From positions 333,379 through 397,378 of the forward strand of contig CAIXBB010000001.1 in NCBI GenBank assembly GCA_903917565.1: a stretch of DNA of 64,000 bases. Reading direction: 5' to 3'. Position numbers and translations under genes: made by a program. Within the stretch, counting starts at the first letter, position 1. Every line of letters begins with the position of its first letter. The notes beneath the pieces were generated by a model that worked only from the letters and a program-made list of their open reading frames with translations, made no database searches and was not told the origin of the DNA. This document shows, one piece after another, positions 43,685-53,507 of the stretch. This DNA comes from an uncultured cyanobacterium. Its GTDB lineage: Bacteria > Cyanobacteriota > Cyanobacteriia > PCC-6307 > Cyanobiaceae.

Positions 43685-44794
43685 GTGCTCACCTGCGACG
43701 CCCTGTTCCTATCGGATCTGCATCTGGGCTCCAATCAGTGCGAAGCCGGCCACCTGGCGGCCTTTCTGGAGTGCATTCGGCCCAGGCAACTGTTTCTCGT
43801 CGGCGACATCATCGATCTTCAGGCGATCCGCTTCAACGCCAACGTCGACGCCGACTTTCTCACCGATCTGATCGACTCCCTGCTGGCCGGCCAAGAGGAG
43901 AATCCCCTGGCCAGCGAGAGGCTGCTGAAGGCCCAGCTGCTGCGGGCTTCCCACCGGCGGGTGTTGGAGCGGTTCCAGGCCCTGCACCGGGACGGGGTGG
44001 GCATCACCTACATCCCCGGCAACCACGATGCCTACCTGCGCCGGCACGCCGGACTGGAACGGCCGGGCTTCGCGATTCGCCGTCAGGACGTGTACCTCAC
44101 CCCCTCCGGGCAACGGCTGCTGGTGCGCCACGGCGATGAGTACGACCGGCTGATCCGCTTCCACGCCGGTGCTGCCGAGGGTCTGGCCCGCCTCCAGGAG
44201 CACTACAGCGCCGGCATCAATGGCCTGCTCTTCCCCTTCACCCGGCCGTCCAACGGGCCACTGCAGGACGGCTGGAATGCGGAGGGAATCCTGCAGAGCG
44301 CCGTGGATCTTCTCGCCAGTCACCAGGAATGGCCGATCCCGATCAGCCGGGGGCTCAACTCCTCCGGTGGTTTCTCCCTGGCCTTCCTGCTCGAGAGTGC
44401 CCTCAAGAGCCGCACGGGGCACGACCGGCTGATCAAGCGAAGGATCATCCAGCATCTGCAGCGGGCAGGGCGGGGTCCGCAGGCCCTCGACGGGCTGATC
44501 AACGGCCACACCCACATCCCCGAAGCCACCCCTCTGGGGCTGCCAGGGCCGATCAGCGAGGGCGGCGGCCCCTGCCACATCACGTACTACAACACCGGCA
44601 GCTGGGCCCGCAGCCAGCGCAGGCTGGGACGCACAGCGCTGGTGGTGGCCCCCAACGGAACCGTCGGGATGGTGCGCTTCGACCGACGCCAGGGCATCGA
44701 ACCCTTCCAGCCCCCCCGGTTCCCCTTCAACACCTATCCGATGCAGCCCTGCCCGGGCTGTGGTGTGGGGGTCGCGATGCTCGACACAGCGTGA
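43685..44794 (+). CDS. Metallophosphoesterase (LpxH-like)
   Basis: 369 residues from GTG 43685, preceded by AGAAGG. Motifs: LFLSDLHLGSNQC (D-x-H), LFLVGDIIDLQAI (GD), YIPGNHDAYL (GNH), LLVRHGDEYD, and ALDGLINGHTHIPE (GHTH). The first two motifs and spacing resemble UDP-2,3-diacylglucosamine pyrophosphatase (LpxH), but the protein is about 120 residues longer, with a C-terminal extension ending in PMQPCPGCGVGV. Cytoplasmic or peripheral. A lipid A role is possible given lpxD in the window, but other phosphoester substrates are equally possible. Confidence 0.8.
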   Translation: MLTCDALFLSDLHLGSNQCEAGHLAAFLECIRPRQLFLVGDIIDLQAIRFNANVDADFLTDLIDSLLAGQEENPLASERLLKAQLLRASHRRVLERFQALHRDGVGITYIPGNHDAYLRRHAGLERPGFAIRRQDVYLTPSGQRLLVRHGDEYDRLIRFHAGAAEGLARLQEHYSAGINGLLFPFTRPSNGPLQDGWNAEGILQSAVDLLASHQEWPIPISRGLNSSGGFSLAFLLESALKSRTGHDRLIKRRIIQHLQRAGRGPQALDGLINGHTHIPEATPLGLPGPISEGGGPCHITYYNTGSWARSQRRLGRTALVVAPNGTVGMVRFDRRQGIEPFQPPRFPFNTYPMQPCPGCGVGVAMLDTA

Positions 44795-44850
44795 GGCAAC
44801 TGACGTGACCCCCTTCAGTGGTCCTGTTCCTTTGGGAGCTGGTGGGTTGA

Positions 44851-45050
44851 TCAGGCCGCTTTCCATTGCTGGAAGACTTGCAGTGGCGTACGCCCCTGGA
44901 GAGCCGAATGCGGTCTGTAGGAACTTAGGGCTACATTGTGTGCTTCTCAGGCAATACTTTTGCCTCCGGCAACGATGCGAAGAGCCCAATAGTCAAGGAT
45001 TCATCCCTGAATCGGCTGTTGATTGAGACTCCAAAGAGCTGCAACGCTTT
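44851..45050 (-). mobile_element. IS3-family transposase C-terminal remnant
   Basis: On the minus strand, one frame reads SSYRPHSALQGRTPLQVFQ ending QWKAA and a stop at 44851-44853, the usual C-terminus of the IS3/integrase-core transposase. Upstream, in a different frame around 45000-45035, INSRFRDESL matches the NSRFRDE segment of the same domain. A frameshift and at least one stop separate them. The DDE acidic residues upstream and both inverted ends are missing, so this is a scar of an old insertion. Confidence 0.75.
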
Positions 45051-45274
45051 GTCGGTCTCATCAAGGAGGGCAACGGTGAACCAGTGCTCCCACAGGAACA
45101 ATCTGACTCTCAGTCAGCGTGTCAAAGCCATCAACACGCCTCCATCAGGTATCGACGATAGCTGAGACTTGAACTGACAAGAAGGTGAGACGGTGATGAT
45201 ATACCCTGCAAGGAGTGTTGTGGTGTCATTCCCAGGCGTGGTCTGCCCTAGGCTGATGCTTTGAGGCCGCGCAG
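45051..45274. other. Intergenic stretch upstream of feoA
   Basis: No gene seen. TGACTCTCAGTCA at 45104-45116 forms a short hairpin with a 3-base loop, of unknown meaning. A Fur box was looked for before feoA but not found. Confidence 0.4.
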
Positions 45275-45511
45275 TTGTTGACCCTCAGTCAGGTCCAAGA
45301 AGGTGCTCGCGTTTCGATCCACAGCCTGCCCATGCAGCCGGAACTGCAACGACGTCTGCTGTCCATGGGGGTCAGGCCAGGGGTGGAGATTGAAGTGCTG
45401 CGCCGGGGCAAACCCGGCGGAATTCTGCATCTTGCCAGTGGCCTGCTGGAATTCATGCTGCGCCAGGAGCAGGCGGCCGAAATGGAAGTGACGCTGATCT
45501 CTCCTGGCTGA
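45275..45511 (+). CDS. feoA: Ferrous iron transport protein A
   Basis: 78 residues with an SH3-like fold. Starts at TTG 45275 (LLTLSQVQEGARVSI). Typical FeoA features: LSMGVRPGVEIEVLRRG with the MGxxPG motif, and a final VTLISPG strand. It binds the G-domain of FeoB at the inner membrane. Unusually, feoA is not in an operon with feoB here: feoB is on the opposite strand and the two converge, with only 23 bases between their stops. Confidence 0.88.
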   Translation: MLTLSQVQEGARVSIHSLPMQPELQRRLLSMGVRPGVEIEVLRRGKPGGILHLASGLLEFMLRQEQAAEMEVTLISPG

Positions 45512-45534
45512 GCGCTACCGAACGGGAGGGGTTC

Positions 45535-47505
45535 TCAGCTCAAGGACAGGATCAGGCCACCTCCCTGGTACACCACAAAGGCCATCACCCAGGCGAGCGA
45601 CAACGACCAGCCCAGTGACAGCAAGGCGAAGTTGCGACTCCTGGACTCCTGGATCTGGGCCGCCACGGTTCCAAGGCAGGGGGTGTAGAGGAGCACGAAT
45701 GTCATGAAGCTGAGCGACTGCAGCGGCGTGATGGCGGTCTGAATCGCACCGCCGAGGCCGGAGGCGGTGGTCCCGTAGATCACCGCCATCGCCCCCAGCA
45801 GGATTTCCTTGGCAATGAAGCCGAAGAAGAGTGAGACGGTGAGCTCGGGATTCATGCCGATCGGCCCCAGCAGCGGCTGGAAAAATCGGCCGATCCCCGC
45901 CGCCAGCGAAGTCCCGGTGGCCTCCGTTGCGCCCGGGGGCAGGTTGGTGAGCAGCCAGATGGCACCCGCACCCAGGATGATGAAGACCCGTGTGGTGACC
46001 ATGAAATTCAGCATCGACGTCCAGCCACGGCGCAGGATGGTGATCAGGCTGGGGGCCCGATAGGGCGGAAGCTCAAGCACGAAGGCCCCATCACTGGGGT
46101 AGGCCCGCTTGAACACCAGGCCCGTGATCACGGCCGCCGCAAAACTCAGCATGTAGAAGCCGAACAACACCAGTCCGGGCGCCCACCAGGGCCTGGGGAA
46201 GAACACCGCGGCCATGAAGATGAACACGGTCAGCCTGGCCTGGCAGAGGGCAAAGGGAATGCACAACATGGCCAGCAGGCGCATGCCCCGATCCCGGATC
46301 ACCCTGGTTCCCATGATCGAGGGCACGTTGCAGCCGAAGCCCATGACCTGCAGCACAAAGGCTCGCCCATCCAGCCCCAGCCAGTGCATGAACCCATCCA
46401 TCAGAAAGGCGGCCCGTGGCAGGTAGCCCGAATCTTCGATGATGCCGATCAGCACATAAAACACGAAAATCAGGGGCAGAAACGTTGCCACCGTGCTCAC
46501 CCCCAGCCAGAGGCCATCCACCAGAAAGTGCCGCAGCTGCTCCGGACAGCCCAGCATCCGCAGGCCTGGCTCCAACCAGCTCGCCTCTATCCAGTCGAGT
46601 GCCGTTGCGAGCAGGTCCTGGATCGGCGTGGTCACCGCGTAGAGCAGCTGAAACACCGCCAGCACAATCGCCAGGAAGATCCCCACCCCCAGCAGCGGAT
46701 GGAGCAGCACGCGATCGACAAGACGGGTGCGCTGATTGAGCAACCCCGCCGGCATGGCCACGAAGCGGGCCACCAGGTCCTGTTGCCACCCATCCAGTGC
46801 CGGGGACGCCACCTCAGGGAGGCCTTGGAGCGGCCCAGCGGCACACATGGGCGCTTCGCCCCACTGGTGCAACTGGTCGATCAGCGCATCGATGCCCTGG
46901 TTTTGCTTGGCGCTCACCGGCAGCAGCGGCAGGCCGAGGGCCTGGGACAGTCCTTGATGGTCAATGGCGATGCCGAATCGCCGGGCTTCATCGCTCATGT
47001 TGAGCGCCGCCAGCACCGGCAGACCCAGCTGTCGCATCTGCAGCAGCAGCCGCAGCTGGCTGTTGATCTGGCTGGCGTTCAGCACCACCAGCACCAGGTC
47101 GGGCGGCGTGTTGGCCATGAAGCGCTGCACCACGGCCTCGTCCTCACTGCTGCCGCTCAGGTCGTGGATCCCCGGCAGGTCCACAAGCTCGTAGGTGGTG
47201 CCGTGGCCATCGTCTGGCATGGGGCCCCGCAGCAGCTCCACCGTCAGGCCAGGCCAGTTGGCAATCTGCGCATGACCGCCGGTGAGCCGGTTGAAGAGCG
47301 TCGATTTGCCGGTGTTGGGCATCCCCAACAGCGCCACCTGAAGGCCTGCATCATCGCCACGGTGCCCGTGTGCCCCCCGGCCATGGCAGGAGCCGGTACC
47401 GGTCCAGCGCCATCCGGCGGGCCGCTGGTGGGCGCTCTCGTCCCGACTGCCGCAGGCCGGACAGGACTCCGCAGAGGCCGTGCCGGCGGGTTCAGTGAAG
47501 GACAT
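45535..47505 (-). CDS. feoB: Ferrous iron transporter B
   Basis: 656 residues from ATG 47505; GTG 47547 is an alternative. The cytoplasmic N-terminal domain has a cysteine pair (SCPACGS) ahead of the G1 motif LLGMPNTGKST, G3 LVDLPGIHDLSG and G4 AALNMSDEA. The membrane part has two Gate motifs: LPRAAFLMDGFMHWLGLDGR with FGCNVPSIMGTRV, and LLYTPCLGTVAAQI near the end. Residues 15-60 are low in complexity and unusual for FeoB. It imports Fe2+ in a GTP-dependent way. It is convergent with feoA, and upstream of it lies a reduced ferritin. Confidence 0.93.
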   Translation of the reverse strand: MSFTEPAGTASAESCPACGSRDESAHQRPAGWRWTGTGSCHGRGAHGHRGDDAGLQVALLGMPNTGKSTLFNRLTGGHAQIANWPGLTVELLRGPMPDDGHGTTYELVDLPGIHDLSGSSEDEAVVQRFMANTPPDLVLVVLNASQINSQLRLLLQMRQLGLPVLAALNMSDEARRFGIAIDHQGLSQALGLPLLPVSAKQNQGIDALIDQLHQWGEAPMCAAGPLQGLPEVASPALDGWQQDLVARFVAMPAGLLNQRTRLVDRVLLHPLLGVGIFLAIVLAVFQLLYAVTTPIQDLLATALDWIEASWLEPGLRMLGCPEQLRHFLVDGLWLGVSTVATFLPLIFVFYVLIGIIEDSGYLPRAAFLMDGFMHWLGLDGRAFVLQVMGFGCNVPSIMGTRVIRDRGMRLLAMLCIPFALCQARLTVFIFMAAVFFPRPWWAPGLVLFGFYMLSFAAAVITGLVFKRAYPSDGAFVLELPPYRAPSLITILRRGWTSMLNFMVTTRVFIILGAGAIWLLTNLPPGATEATGTSLAAGIGRFFQPLLGPIGMNPELTVSLFFGFIAKEILLGAMAVIYGTTASGLGGAIQTAITPLQSLSFMTFVLLYTPCLGTVAAQIQESRSRNFALLSLGWSLSLAWVMAFVVYQGGGLILSLS

Positions 47506-47573
47506 GGACACCACGTTGAGGTTGAGCCGCTCGTATCGCCATAACACGGTAACGGGATGGAATCAGCGGCCGC

Positions 47574-48050
47574 TCAGCCCCCCGTGGCACCACTGAGACC
47601 GCCTTTGCTGTGACTCAGGTCCGTTCCTTCCAGGAACTGCTGGTCGAGGAGCAGCAAAGCGGCGCTGTTGTTGCCAGCCAGCCGCAGGCGCTTACGAACG
47701 AAGCGGGCTTCGGCCCCCTCCTGGGGCTGTTCGGCCACGAACCAGTCGAGCATGGCGGTGGCGCTGCGTTCACCAACGCTTTCGGCCATGTGATCCACCT
47801 GATCGAACAACGTCTGAGCCGAAGGCCAGCTGCGTTCCGGGGCCCCGATCGTTGGCAATTCCAGCTGGCTCTTGTCGTGCATGGTGGTGGAAAAACCGGC
47901 CAGATCCTTTTCCCGCAGCCTGATCGACATGGCCAGATGTTGGTTGATGGCACCGGTGAGCTCTTTCACGTGGATCGCAGGGATAGCACCCTCATCAATA
48001 GCCAGGGCCAGATGGCATGGCTGATGGATTCTCACAATCCCATGTGACAT
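47574..48050 (-). pseudogene. Shortened ferritin-like gene, probably non-functional
   Basis: A 158-codon frame. Ferritin-like segments appear in the right order, but pieces are missing between them. INQHLAMSIRLREKDLAGF joins the first helix to its end with about 20 residues lost, SQLELPTIGAPERSWPSA lacks the EEERxHA segment of helix B, and SATAMLDWFVAEQPQEGAEA is intact helix D sequence followed by LLLLDQQFLEG. The ferroxidase ligands in helices A and B are mostly gone, so iron storage is unlikely. The frame itself is open, so in-frame deletions rather than stops caused the decay. It adjoins feoB on the same strand, 68 bases upstream. Confidence 0.65.
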
Positions 48051-48250
48051 TGGTTACGGGGTTTCTACAGAGTCAGCAAGGGCAGGGTCTGTTGTGCAGG
48101 ACTGGCGCATGGACGGGCTTTTCCCGTTGCCTCTTGTTGGTCGCATGGAAGGGCCTGGGGCTCTAACCCCCGCATGACGCCGCCGGATCGCCGCGGGGGC
48201 TATCCTCCCTGGCGCTTCAAGGACGCCAACCAGATCAATCCTTGAAGACC
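48051..48250. other. Intergenic stretch upstream of pstS
   Basis: No gene recognised. It contains a G-rich stretch and probably the promoter of pstS at its right end. Nothing else supported. Confidence 0.4.
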
Positions 48251-48271
48251 CGTTAACCTGCCCATAACACA
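48251..48271 (+). promoter_or_regulatory. Possible Pho box
   Basis: GTTAACCT followed 11 bases later by ATAACAC (48252-48270), similar to the tandem TTAAC repeats bound by PhoB/SphR in cyanobacteria. It lies about 55-75 bases before the pstS ATG, a normal place. The second half is imperfect, so this is a candidate only. Confidence 0.4.
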
Positions 48272-48323
48272 GATGGGTGGAATGGGTTGCTATTCATACG
48301 GTGCACCACAATTGGCTTTTCTG

Positions 48324-49331
48324 ATGACCTTCGCGAAGAAGGCCCTGATTCTCTCCGCTGCCAGCGCTGTCACGGCTGGATTGGCGGTTCCGGTGATCGC
48401 CCAGAGCAATTCCATCAGTGGAGCCGGGGCCACCTTTCCCGCCCCGGCCTACCAGCGCTGGGCCGTTGATTTCGCCAAGGAAACCCAGAAGCAGGTGAAC
48501 TACCAGGCGGTGGGCTCCGGCGCCGGTGTGCGCCAGTTCCACGCCGGCAGTATCGACTTCGGCGCCACCGATGAGGAGCTGAACGCCTCCAAAGGTGAGT
48601 TCACCAAGGGTGTCACCGCCCAGCGCGGCGCCGTGCAGATCCCGATGATGGGCGGCACGGTCACCCCCGCTTACAACAACCCCAGCTGCAAGAACCTCAA
48701 GCTCACCCAGACCCAGGTCGCTGACATCTTCCTTGGCAAGATCAAGACCTGGGATCAGCTGAAGTGCGGCAAGGGCTCGATCACGGTGGCCCACCGCTCC
48801 GATGGTTCCGGCACCACCTATGCGTTCACCAACTCCCTCTCCTGCTTCTCGCCGGAATTCAAGACGGCAGTGGGCGCGGGCAAGGCCGTCAAGTGGCCCG
48901 TGGGCGTCGGCGGCAAGGGAAATGATGGTGTGGCAGGCTTGATTCTGAACACTCCTGGCTCCATTGGTTACCTCAACCAGGCCTTCGTGAAGGGCAAAAT
49001 CACCCCTGTAGCCCTCCAGAACAAAGCTGGCAAGTTCGTGCTGGCCGACGATGTCAGCGGTGCTGCCGCTCTCAACAGCATCAAGCTGGATGAGCGACTC
49101 GGCGGTGAAGACTGCAATCCTGCCGGCGCGAAATCCTTCCCGATCGCTACGTTCACCTGGATCCTGGCCTACCAGAAGGGCAATGGCGAGAAGGCTGCCA
49201 CTCTGCGGCAGTTCCTGCTCTGGGGGCTCTCTCCCAAGGGCCAGAACATCGCCAAATCGCTGGATTATGTGCCCCTCACCGGTGCCGTGCTGGCACGGTC
49301 CCGCGCAGCGGTGGCCAAGATCGGTGGTTGA
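48324..49331 (+). CDS. pstS: Phosphate ABC transporter substrate-binding protein
   Basis: 335 residues. Signal peptide ALILSAASAVTAGLAVPVIA ending at AQ, then SISGAGATFPAPAYQRWAVD, the PstS hallmark. Other motifs: YQAVGSGAGVRQFHAGSIDF, GATDEELN, VAHRSDGSGTTYAFTN, and VGGKGNDGVAGLILNTPGSI. It captures phosphate in the periplasm for PstCAB. pstCAB genes are not in this window. The ATG at 48324 was chosen because it starts the signal peptide. A strong terminator follows at 49366-49391, so it is probably transcribed alone, likely under Pho control. Confidence 0.95.
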   Translation: MTFAKKALILSAASAVTAGLAVPVIAQSNSISGAGATFPAPAYQRWAVDFAKETQKQVNYQAVGSGAGVRQFHAGSIDFGATDEELNASKGEFTKGVTAQRGAVQIPMMGGTVTPAYNNPSCKNLKLTQTQVADIFLGKIKTWDQLKCGKGSITVAHRSDGSGTTYAFTNSLSCFSPEFKTAVGAGKAVKWPVGVGGKGNDGVAGLILNTPGSIGYLNQAFVKGKITPVALQNKAGKFVLADDVSGAAALNSIKLDERLGGEDCNPAGAKSFPIATFTWILAYQKGNGEKAATLRQFLLWGLSPKGQNIAKSLDYVPLTGAVLARSRAAVAKIGG

Positions 49332-49365
49332 TCCTGGTGAGGTTTCACCCCTCAGGGGGTGATTC

Positions 49366-49391
49366 GGGGGAGCTCTGGCTCCCCCCTTTTT
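49366..49391 (+). terminator. Rho-independent terminator after pstS
   Basis: Stem GGGGGAGC / GCTCCCCC with a TCTG loop, followed by TTTTT. It lies 35 bases after the pstS stop. Transcription from the convergent chlH gene also ends in this area. Confidence 0.85.
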
Positions 49392-49413
49392 CATGGGGCA
49401 TCAACGAGGGGCA

Positions 49414-52400
49414 TCAGACCTCGCTGACCCCTTCGATCCGGTCCTCGATCTCCTGATAGATCTCCTGAAGCTGGGCGATGTTCTCCTCGCACGTCTCCCA
49501 GTAGCCGCGGCCGTTCACCTCCAGCAGGGTGCCGACGATGCGGCGGAAGCTGTGGGGGTTGAGGTCCATCAGCCGCTGGCGCATCTCCGGGTCATTGATG
49601 AAGGTGTCGTTGGCCTCCTCGTACACGAAGTTGTCGACGGCGCCACTGGTGGCGCTCCAGCCCAGGGTGAAGTTGAGCCGCTTGGCCACTTCTCGCACAC
49701 CCTCGTAGCCTGAATCCAGCATGCCCTCGTACCACTTGGGGTTGAGCAGCTTGGTTCGCGAATCGAGGCGGATGGTTTCGCTCAGGGAACGCACCTGGGC
49801 GTTGGCGGTGGTGGTGTCGGCGATGTAGCTGGTGGGAGCCTTGCCATCGTCGCGCAGGCCGGCGATCAGCTTGGTGGGGTCAGAGTCGAAGTAGTGGCTC
49901 ACATCGGTGAGGGAAATCTCGGCCGAATCCAGGTTCTGGAAGGTCACATCGGCGGTCTTCATCGCCGATTCGAACACCTCACGGTTCTGGTTCATCTCAC
50001 CGGGGTTATCGGCGTTGAAGGCAAACGTCTTGCGGCTGAGATACATCTCCTGCAGCTCGCCCTCCTCCTCCCAGGTGCTGTTCTCCACCGCCAGGTTGAC
50101 GTTGGAGCTATAGCTGCCGCTGGCATTGGAGAACACCCGGGTGGCGGCCTCACGGAGGGAAATGCCCTGCTCGGCGGCCTGCTCCTGGCTGTGCTTGCGC
50201 ACGAAGTTCATCTCCAGGGGCTCATCGGCCTCGGCGGCCATCTTGACGCCCTGGTCGATCAGGGCCATCTGGTTGATGAACAGGTCGCGGAACACACCCG
50301 AGCAGTTCACCACCACATCGATGCGGGGCCGGCCCAGCTCCTCGAGGGAAAGCAGTTCCAGCTTGTTCACCCGGCCAAGGGAATCGGCCATGGGACGCAC
50401 ACCGATGAACCAGAGGATCTGGGCGAGGGATTCGCCGTAGGTCTTGATGTTGTCGGTGCCCCAGAGCACGCAGGCGATGGTTTCCGGCCAGGCCCCCTGC
50501 TCGGCCTTCTGGCGCTCGATCAGCCGGTCGACCACCACCTTGGCGGCGGCAATGGCCGCCCGGGTGGGGATGGCCTGGGGATCGAGGGCATGGATGTTCT
50601 TGCCGCTGGGCAGCACCCCGGGATTGCGGATCGGATCCCCGCCGGGTCCAGGCAGCACGTACTCGCCGTCGAGGGCCCGCAGCAGGCTCTCCATCTCCAT
50701 GTCGGCGCAGATCTGCTCCAGGCAGAAGCGCAGGTAGGCGAACTGGCGATCCAGTTCAGTGACATCCACAGCGGGGAAACCCGCCTGGCGGCAGGCGCTC
50801 AGCCAGGGGCTGGGCAGGCGGTAGCCGAAGCGCTCCAGGAGATCGAAGAACCAGACGAAGCGGCGCTGCAGGCTCACCCGGCCGTCGCTGCCGGTCACCT
50901 GACGCACCATGGCGCCCACCGCCGAGCGGCAGGCCTCGGTGATCACCCGGTTGAGTTCCACATCCGCCAGCACGCCGGCGTCGTTGCTTCTGTACACGTC
51001 GGCGATGGTGCGGCCCCGGCTCTCGGCCAGCAGGGCCGGCAGGGAACGCAGGCCTTCGTCCTCCCGCTCCAGGGCGGAAATGCTCACCAGGGTGGCGATC
51101 GCCTCCTCGGCGGTGGGCGGCTTGCCGATGGTGTGCAGGCCGCAGGGGAGCAACCGGCTCTCGATCTCCATCAGCTGGCGGTACACGGCCCCCACCACCC
51201 CATCACGGCCGTCGAGGTCGAGCGCCGCCGCATCGGCATCGGCCCCGGGCAGCACCACGTCCTTGTCGAGGTTGCACTGGCGCGCGGTTTCGATGATGGA
51301 GTTGACGATCTGCACACCTCTGGAACTCTCGCGCAGCTGCTGGTAAGACCCCACCAGTTCGCCCAGCTCCTTGAGGCCCTTGTAAAGGCCGGCGTTCTCG
51401 GCCGGTGGGGTGAGGTAGCTGATGGTGGAGGCATAACCCCGCCGCTTGGCGATGGTGGCCTCCGACGGGTTGTTGGCGGCGTAGTAATACAGGTTGGGCA
51501 GGGCACCGATGAGCGAATCGGGATAGCAGGTCTCGCTCATGCCCATCTGCTTGCCCGGCATGAACTCCAGGGAGCCATGGGTGCCGAAGTGGAGCACCGC
51601 ATCGGCGCCCCACACCTTCTCCAGATAGGTGTAGTAGGCGGCGAAGCCGTGGTGGGGGCTGGCGCTGCGCGAATAGAGCAGGCGCATCGGGTCTCCCTCA
51701 TAGCCGAAGGTGGGCTGTACCCCCACGAACACGTTGCCGAAGTGGCGGCCGTAGATGAGCAGGTTGGTGCCATCGCTGTTGAGGCTGCCCGGGGGCTTGC
51801 CCCAGTTCTCTTCCAGGCGTTCGGAATAGGGGGTAAGCCGTTCGTACTCCTCGACACTCATGCGGTGGGCGATCGCCAGCTCGGGGGCGCCTTCGAGGGC
51901 CTCCGGATCACTGAGCACCGCCTGCATCAGCTCCTTCGGGGTACGGGGCATGGCCTCCACCGCGTAGCCCTTCGCCTTCATCTCCTCCAGCACCCGGAAG
52001 ATGGAGCCGAACACGTCGAGGTAGGCGGCGGTGCCCACATTGCCCTTGTCGGGGGGGAAGCTGAACACGGTGATCGCCAGCTTCTTCTCGGCGCGGGGCA
52101 TGATCCGCAGCGAGGCCCAGCGAATGGCCCGCTCGGCGATGGCCTCCACTCGGTCCTGCAGGGTGTGGGCCTTGCCGGTGGCATCGTCGCGCCCCGAAAG
52201 CACGATCGGCTCGATGGCGCCATCAAGCTCGGGGATGGCGATCTGCAGGGCCACCTGCACCGGGTGCAGCCCCAGGTCGCTCTCCTCCCACTCCTGGGTG
52301 GTCTGGAACACCAGGGGCAGCGCCACCATGTAGGGGCGGTTGAGCCGCGTGAGGGTCTCGATGGCCTTGGGATGGTCCTGGCGGGCCGGACCGCCCACCA

Positions 52401-53433
52401 GGGCGAAGCCGGTGAGGCTCACCACCCCGTCCACCAGGGGCTGCTCAGGTTGGAGGGGGTCGTAGAAGAAGGAGGAAACGGGCCGGGAGAAATCGAGGCC
52501 GCCGCAGAACACCGGGATCACGGTGGCGCCCCGGTACTCCAGTTCCTGGATCACGGCCACATAATGGGCCTCGTCACCGGTGACGATGTGGCTGCGCTGC
52601 AGCACCAGGCCGATCACCGGCCCCCGGCGGGCCTGCTCACTGAGATCGGTGCGGCTGGCGCTCCAGTTGAGGTACTCCTTGAGGTCTTCGAACATGCCCG
52701 GGGCCATGGGATGCCAGATGCCCAGGTCCGGGAACACCACCGGGTCGGCCACGGTCAGCTGGGGCCGGCCCAGCTCGGCTTTGTCGAACACGTAGCGGTC
52801 GGCCAGCATCAGCAGGAAGTTGCGCAGGTTGTCCGGCGTTCCTCCCAGCCAGTATTGGAAGCTGAGCATGAAGCAACGGGCGTCCTGGGCCTTCTCCACC
52901 GGCAGGTACTTGAGCACCGTCGGCAGGGTGTTCAGCAGCTTGAGCATGGCGTCCTGGAAGCCGGCCCCATTGGCTTCCTTGCGCTTACGCATGAACTGGG
53001 CAATGGCGCTCTTGCTCTGGCCCAGCTGGGCCATCGAGAAGGTGCCCAGCTTGTTGAGGCGCATCACCTCCGGCATGGAAGGGAACACCACCACCGCCTT
53101 GAGCCGGTCACGATGTGGGGCCACGGCGTCGACCACCTTCTGGGCCAGGTCCTCGATGAAGATCAGCGAGGCGATGAAAACGTCGGCGGCGGCCACGTCG
53201 GCGCAGAAGTCGGCGTAGTTGTCCGGGTCGCGCAGCTCCTCGATCAGGTAGCCGCTGAGCTCCACCGCCAGGGGACCGTGCTGGTCGTTGAGGCCGGTGG
53301 CGGCGGTGGTGAGGGCGTTCTGGTACTGGGGTTCGAGCACCACATAGACGGCCTTCATCACCACCCGGTCGTTGGCGCCATCGGTGGGGGCAGGGCTGAC
53401 CCGGCGGCTGGCGGAACGGACCTGCGTGAACAT
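49414..53433 (-). CDS. chlH: Magnesium chelatase subunit H
   Basis: The large porphyrin-binding subunit of Mg chelatase, which with ChlI and ChlD inserts Mg2+ into protoporphyrin IX, the first dedicated step of chlorophyll synthesis. 1339 residues, normal for ChlH. Recognisable segments: [77 protein letters not shown], and a C-terminal [20 protein letters not shown] chose the ATG at 53433 ([12 protein letters not shown]), since upstream sequence belongs to the antiporter region. Transcription is convergent with pstS. It lies 75 bases downstream of the antiporter gene. Confidence 0.97.
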   Translation of the reverse strand: MFTQVRSASRRVSPAPTDGANDRVVMKAVYVVLEPQYQNALTTAATGLNDQHGPLAVELSGYLIEELRDPDNYADFCADVAAADVFIASLIFIEDLAQKVVDAVAPHRDRLKAVVVFPSMPEVMRLNKLGTFSMAQLGQSKSAIAQFMRKRKEANGAGFQDAMLKLLNTLPTVLKYLPVEKAQDARCFMLSFQYWLGGTPDNLRNFLLMLADRYVFDKAELGRPQLTVADPVVFPDLGIWHPMAPGMFEDLKEYLNWSASRTDLSEQARRGPVIGLVLQRSHIVTGDEAHYVAVIQELEYRGATVIPVFCGGLDFSRPVSSFFYDPLQPEQPLVDGVVSLTGFALVGGPARQDHPKAIETLTRLNRPYMVALPLVFQTTQEWEESDLGLHPVQVALQIAIPELDGAIEPIVLSGRDDATGKAHTLQDRVEAIAERAIRWASLRIMPRAEKKLAITVFSFPPDKGNVGTAAYLDVFGSIFRVLEEMKAKGYAVEAMPRTPKELMQAVLSDPEALEGAPELAIAHRMSVEEYERLTPYSERLEENWGKPPGSLNSDGTNLLIYGRHFGNVFVGVQPTFGYEGDPMRLLYSRSASPHHGFAAYYTYLEKVWGADAVLHFGTHGSLEFMPGKQMGMSETCYPDSLIGALPNLYYYAANNPSEATIAKRRGYASTISYLTPPAENAGLYKGLKELGELVGSYQQLRESSRGVQIVNSIIETARQCNLDKDVVLPGADADAAALDLDGRDGVVGAVYRQLMEIESRLLPCGLHTIGKPPTAEEAIATLVSISALEREDEGLRSLPALLAESRGRTIADVYRSNDAGVLADVELNRVITEACRSAVGAMVRQVTGSDGRVSLQRRFVWFFDLLERFGYRLPSPWLSACRQAGFPAVDVTELDRQFAYLRFCLEQICADMEMESLLRALDGEYVLPGPGGDPIRNPGVLPSGKNIHALDPQAIPTRAAIAAAKVVVDRLIERQKAEQGAWPETIACVLWGTDNIKTYGESLAQILWFIGVRPMADSLGRVNKLELLSLEELGRPRIDVVVNCSGVFRDLFINQMALIDQGVKMAAEADEPLEMNFVRKHSQEQAAEQGISLREAATRVFSNASGSYSSNVNLAVENSTWEEEGELQEMYLSRKTFAFNADNPGEMNQNREVFESAMKTADVTFQNLDSAEISLTDVSHYFDSDPTKLIAGLRDDGKAPTSYIADTTTANAQVRSLSETIRLDSRTKLLNPKWYEGMLDSGYEGVREVAKRLNFTLGWSATSGAVDNFVYEEANDTFINDPEMRQRLMDLNPHSFRRIVGTLLEVNGRGYWETCEENIAQLQEIYQEIEDRIEGVSEV

Positions 53434-53507
53434 GCGGCGGATGCGTTGAGCAATGTGAAGCAGCCTACGGAGAGCCGTGCGCCCGTGCGACCCCGGCTTG
53501 CAAGGCG

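Noticed and set aside
45104..45116. Hairpin TGACTCTCAGTCA as an IS terminal repeat or Fur box
   Set aside because: Too short, no partner at the other side of the transposase scar, and no match to the Fur consensus.
45500..45540. Inverted repeat GCTGAG/CTCAGC between feoA and feoB as a bidirectional terminator
   Set aside because: Six-base arms with a 20-base loop and no T tract on either strand.
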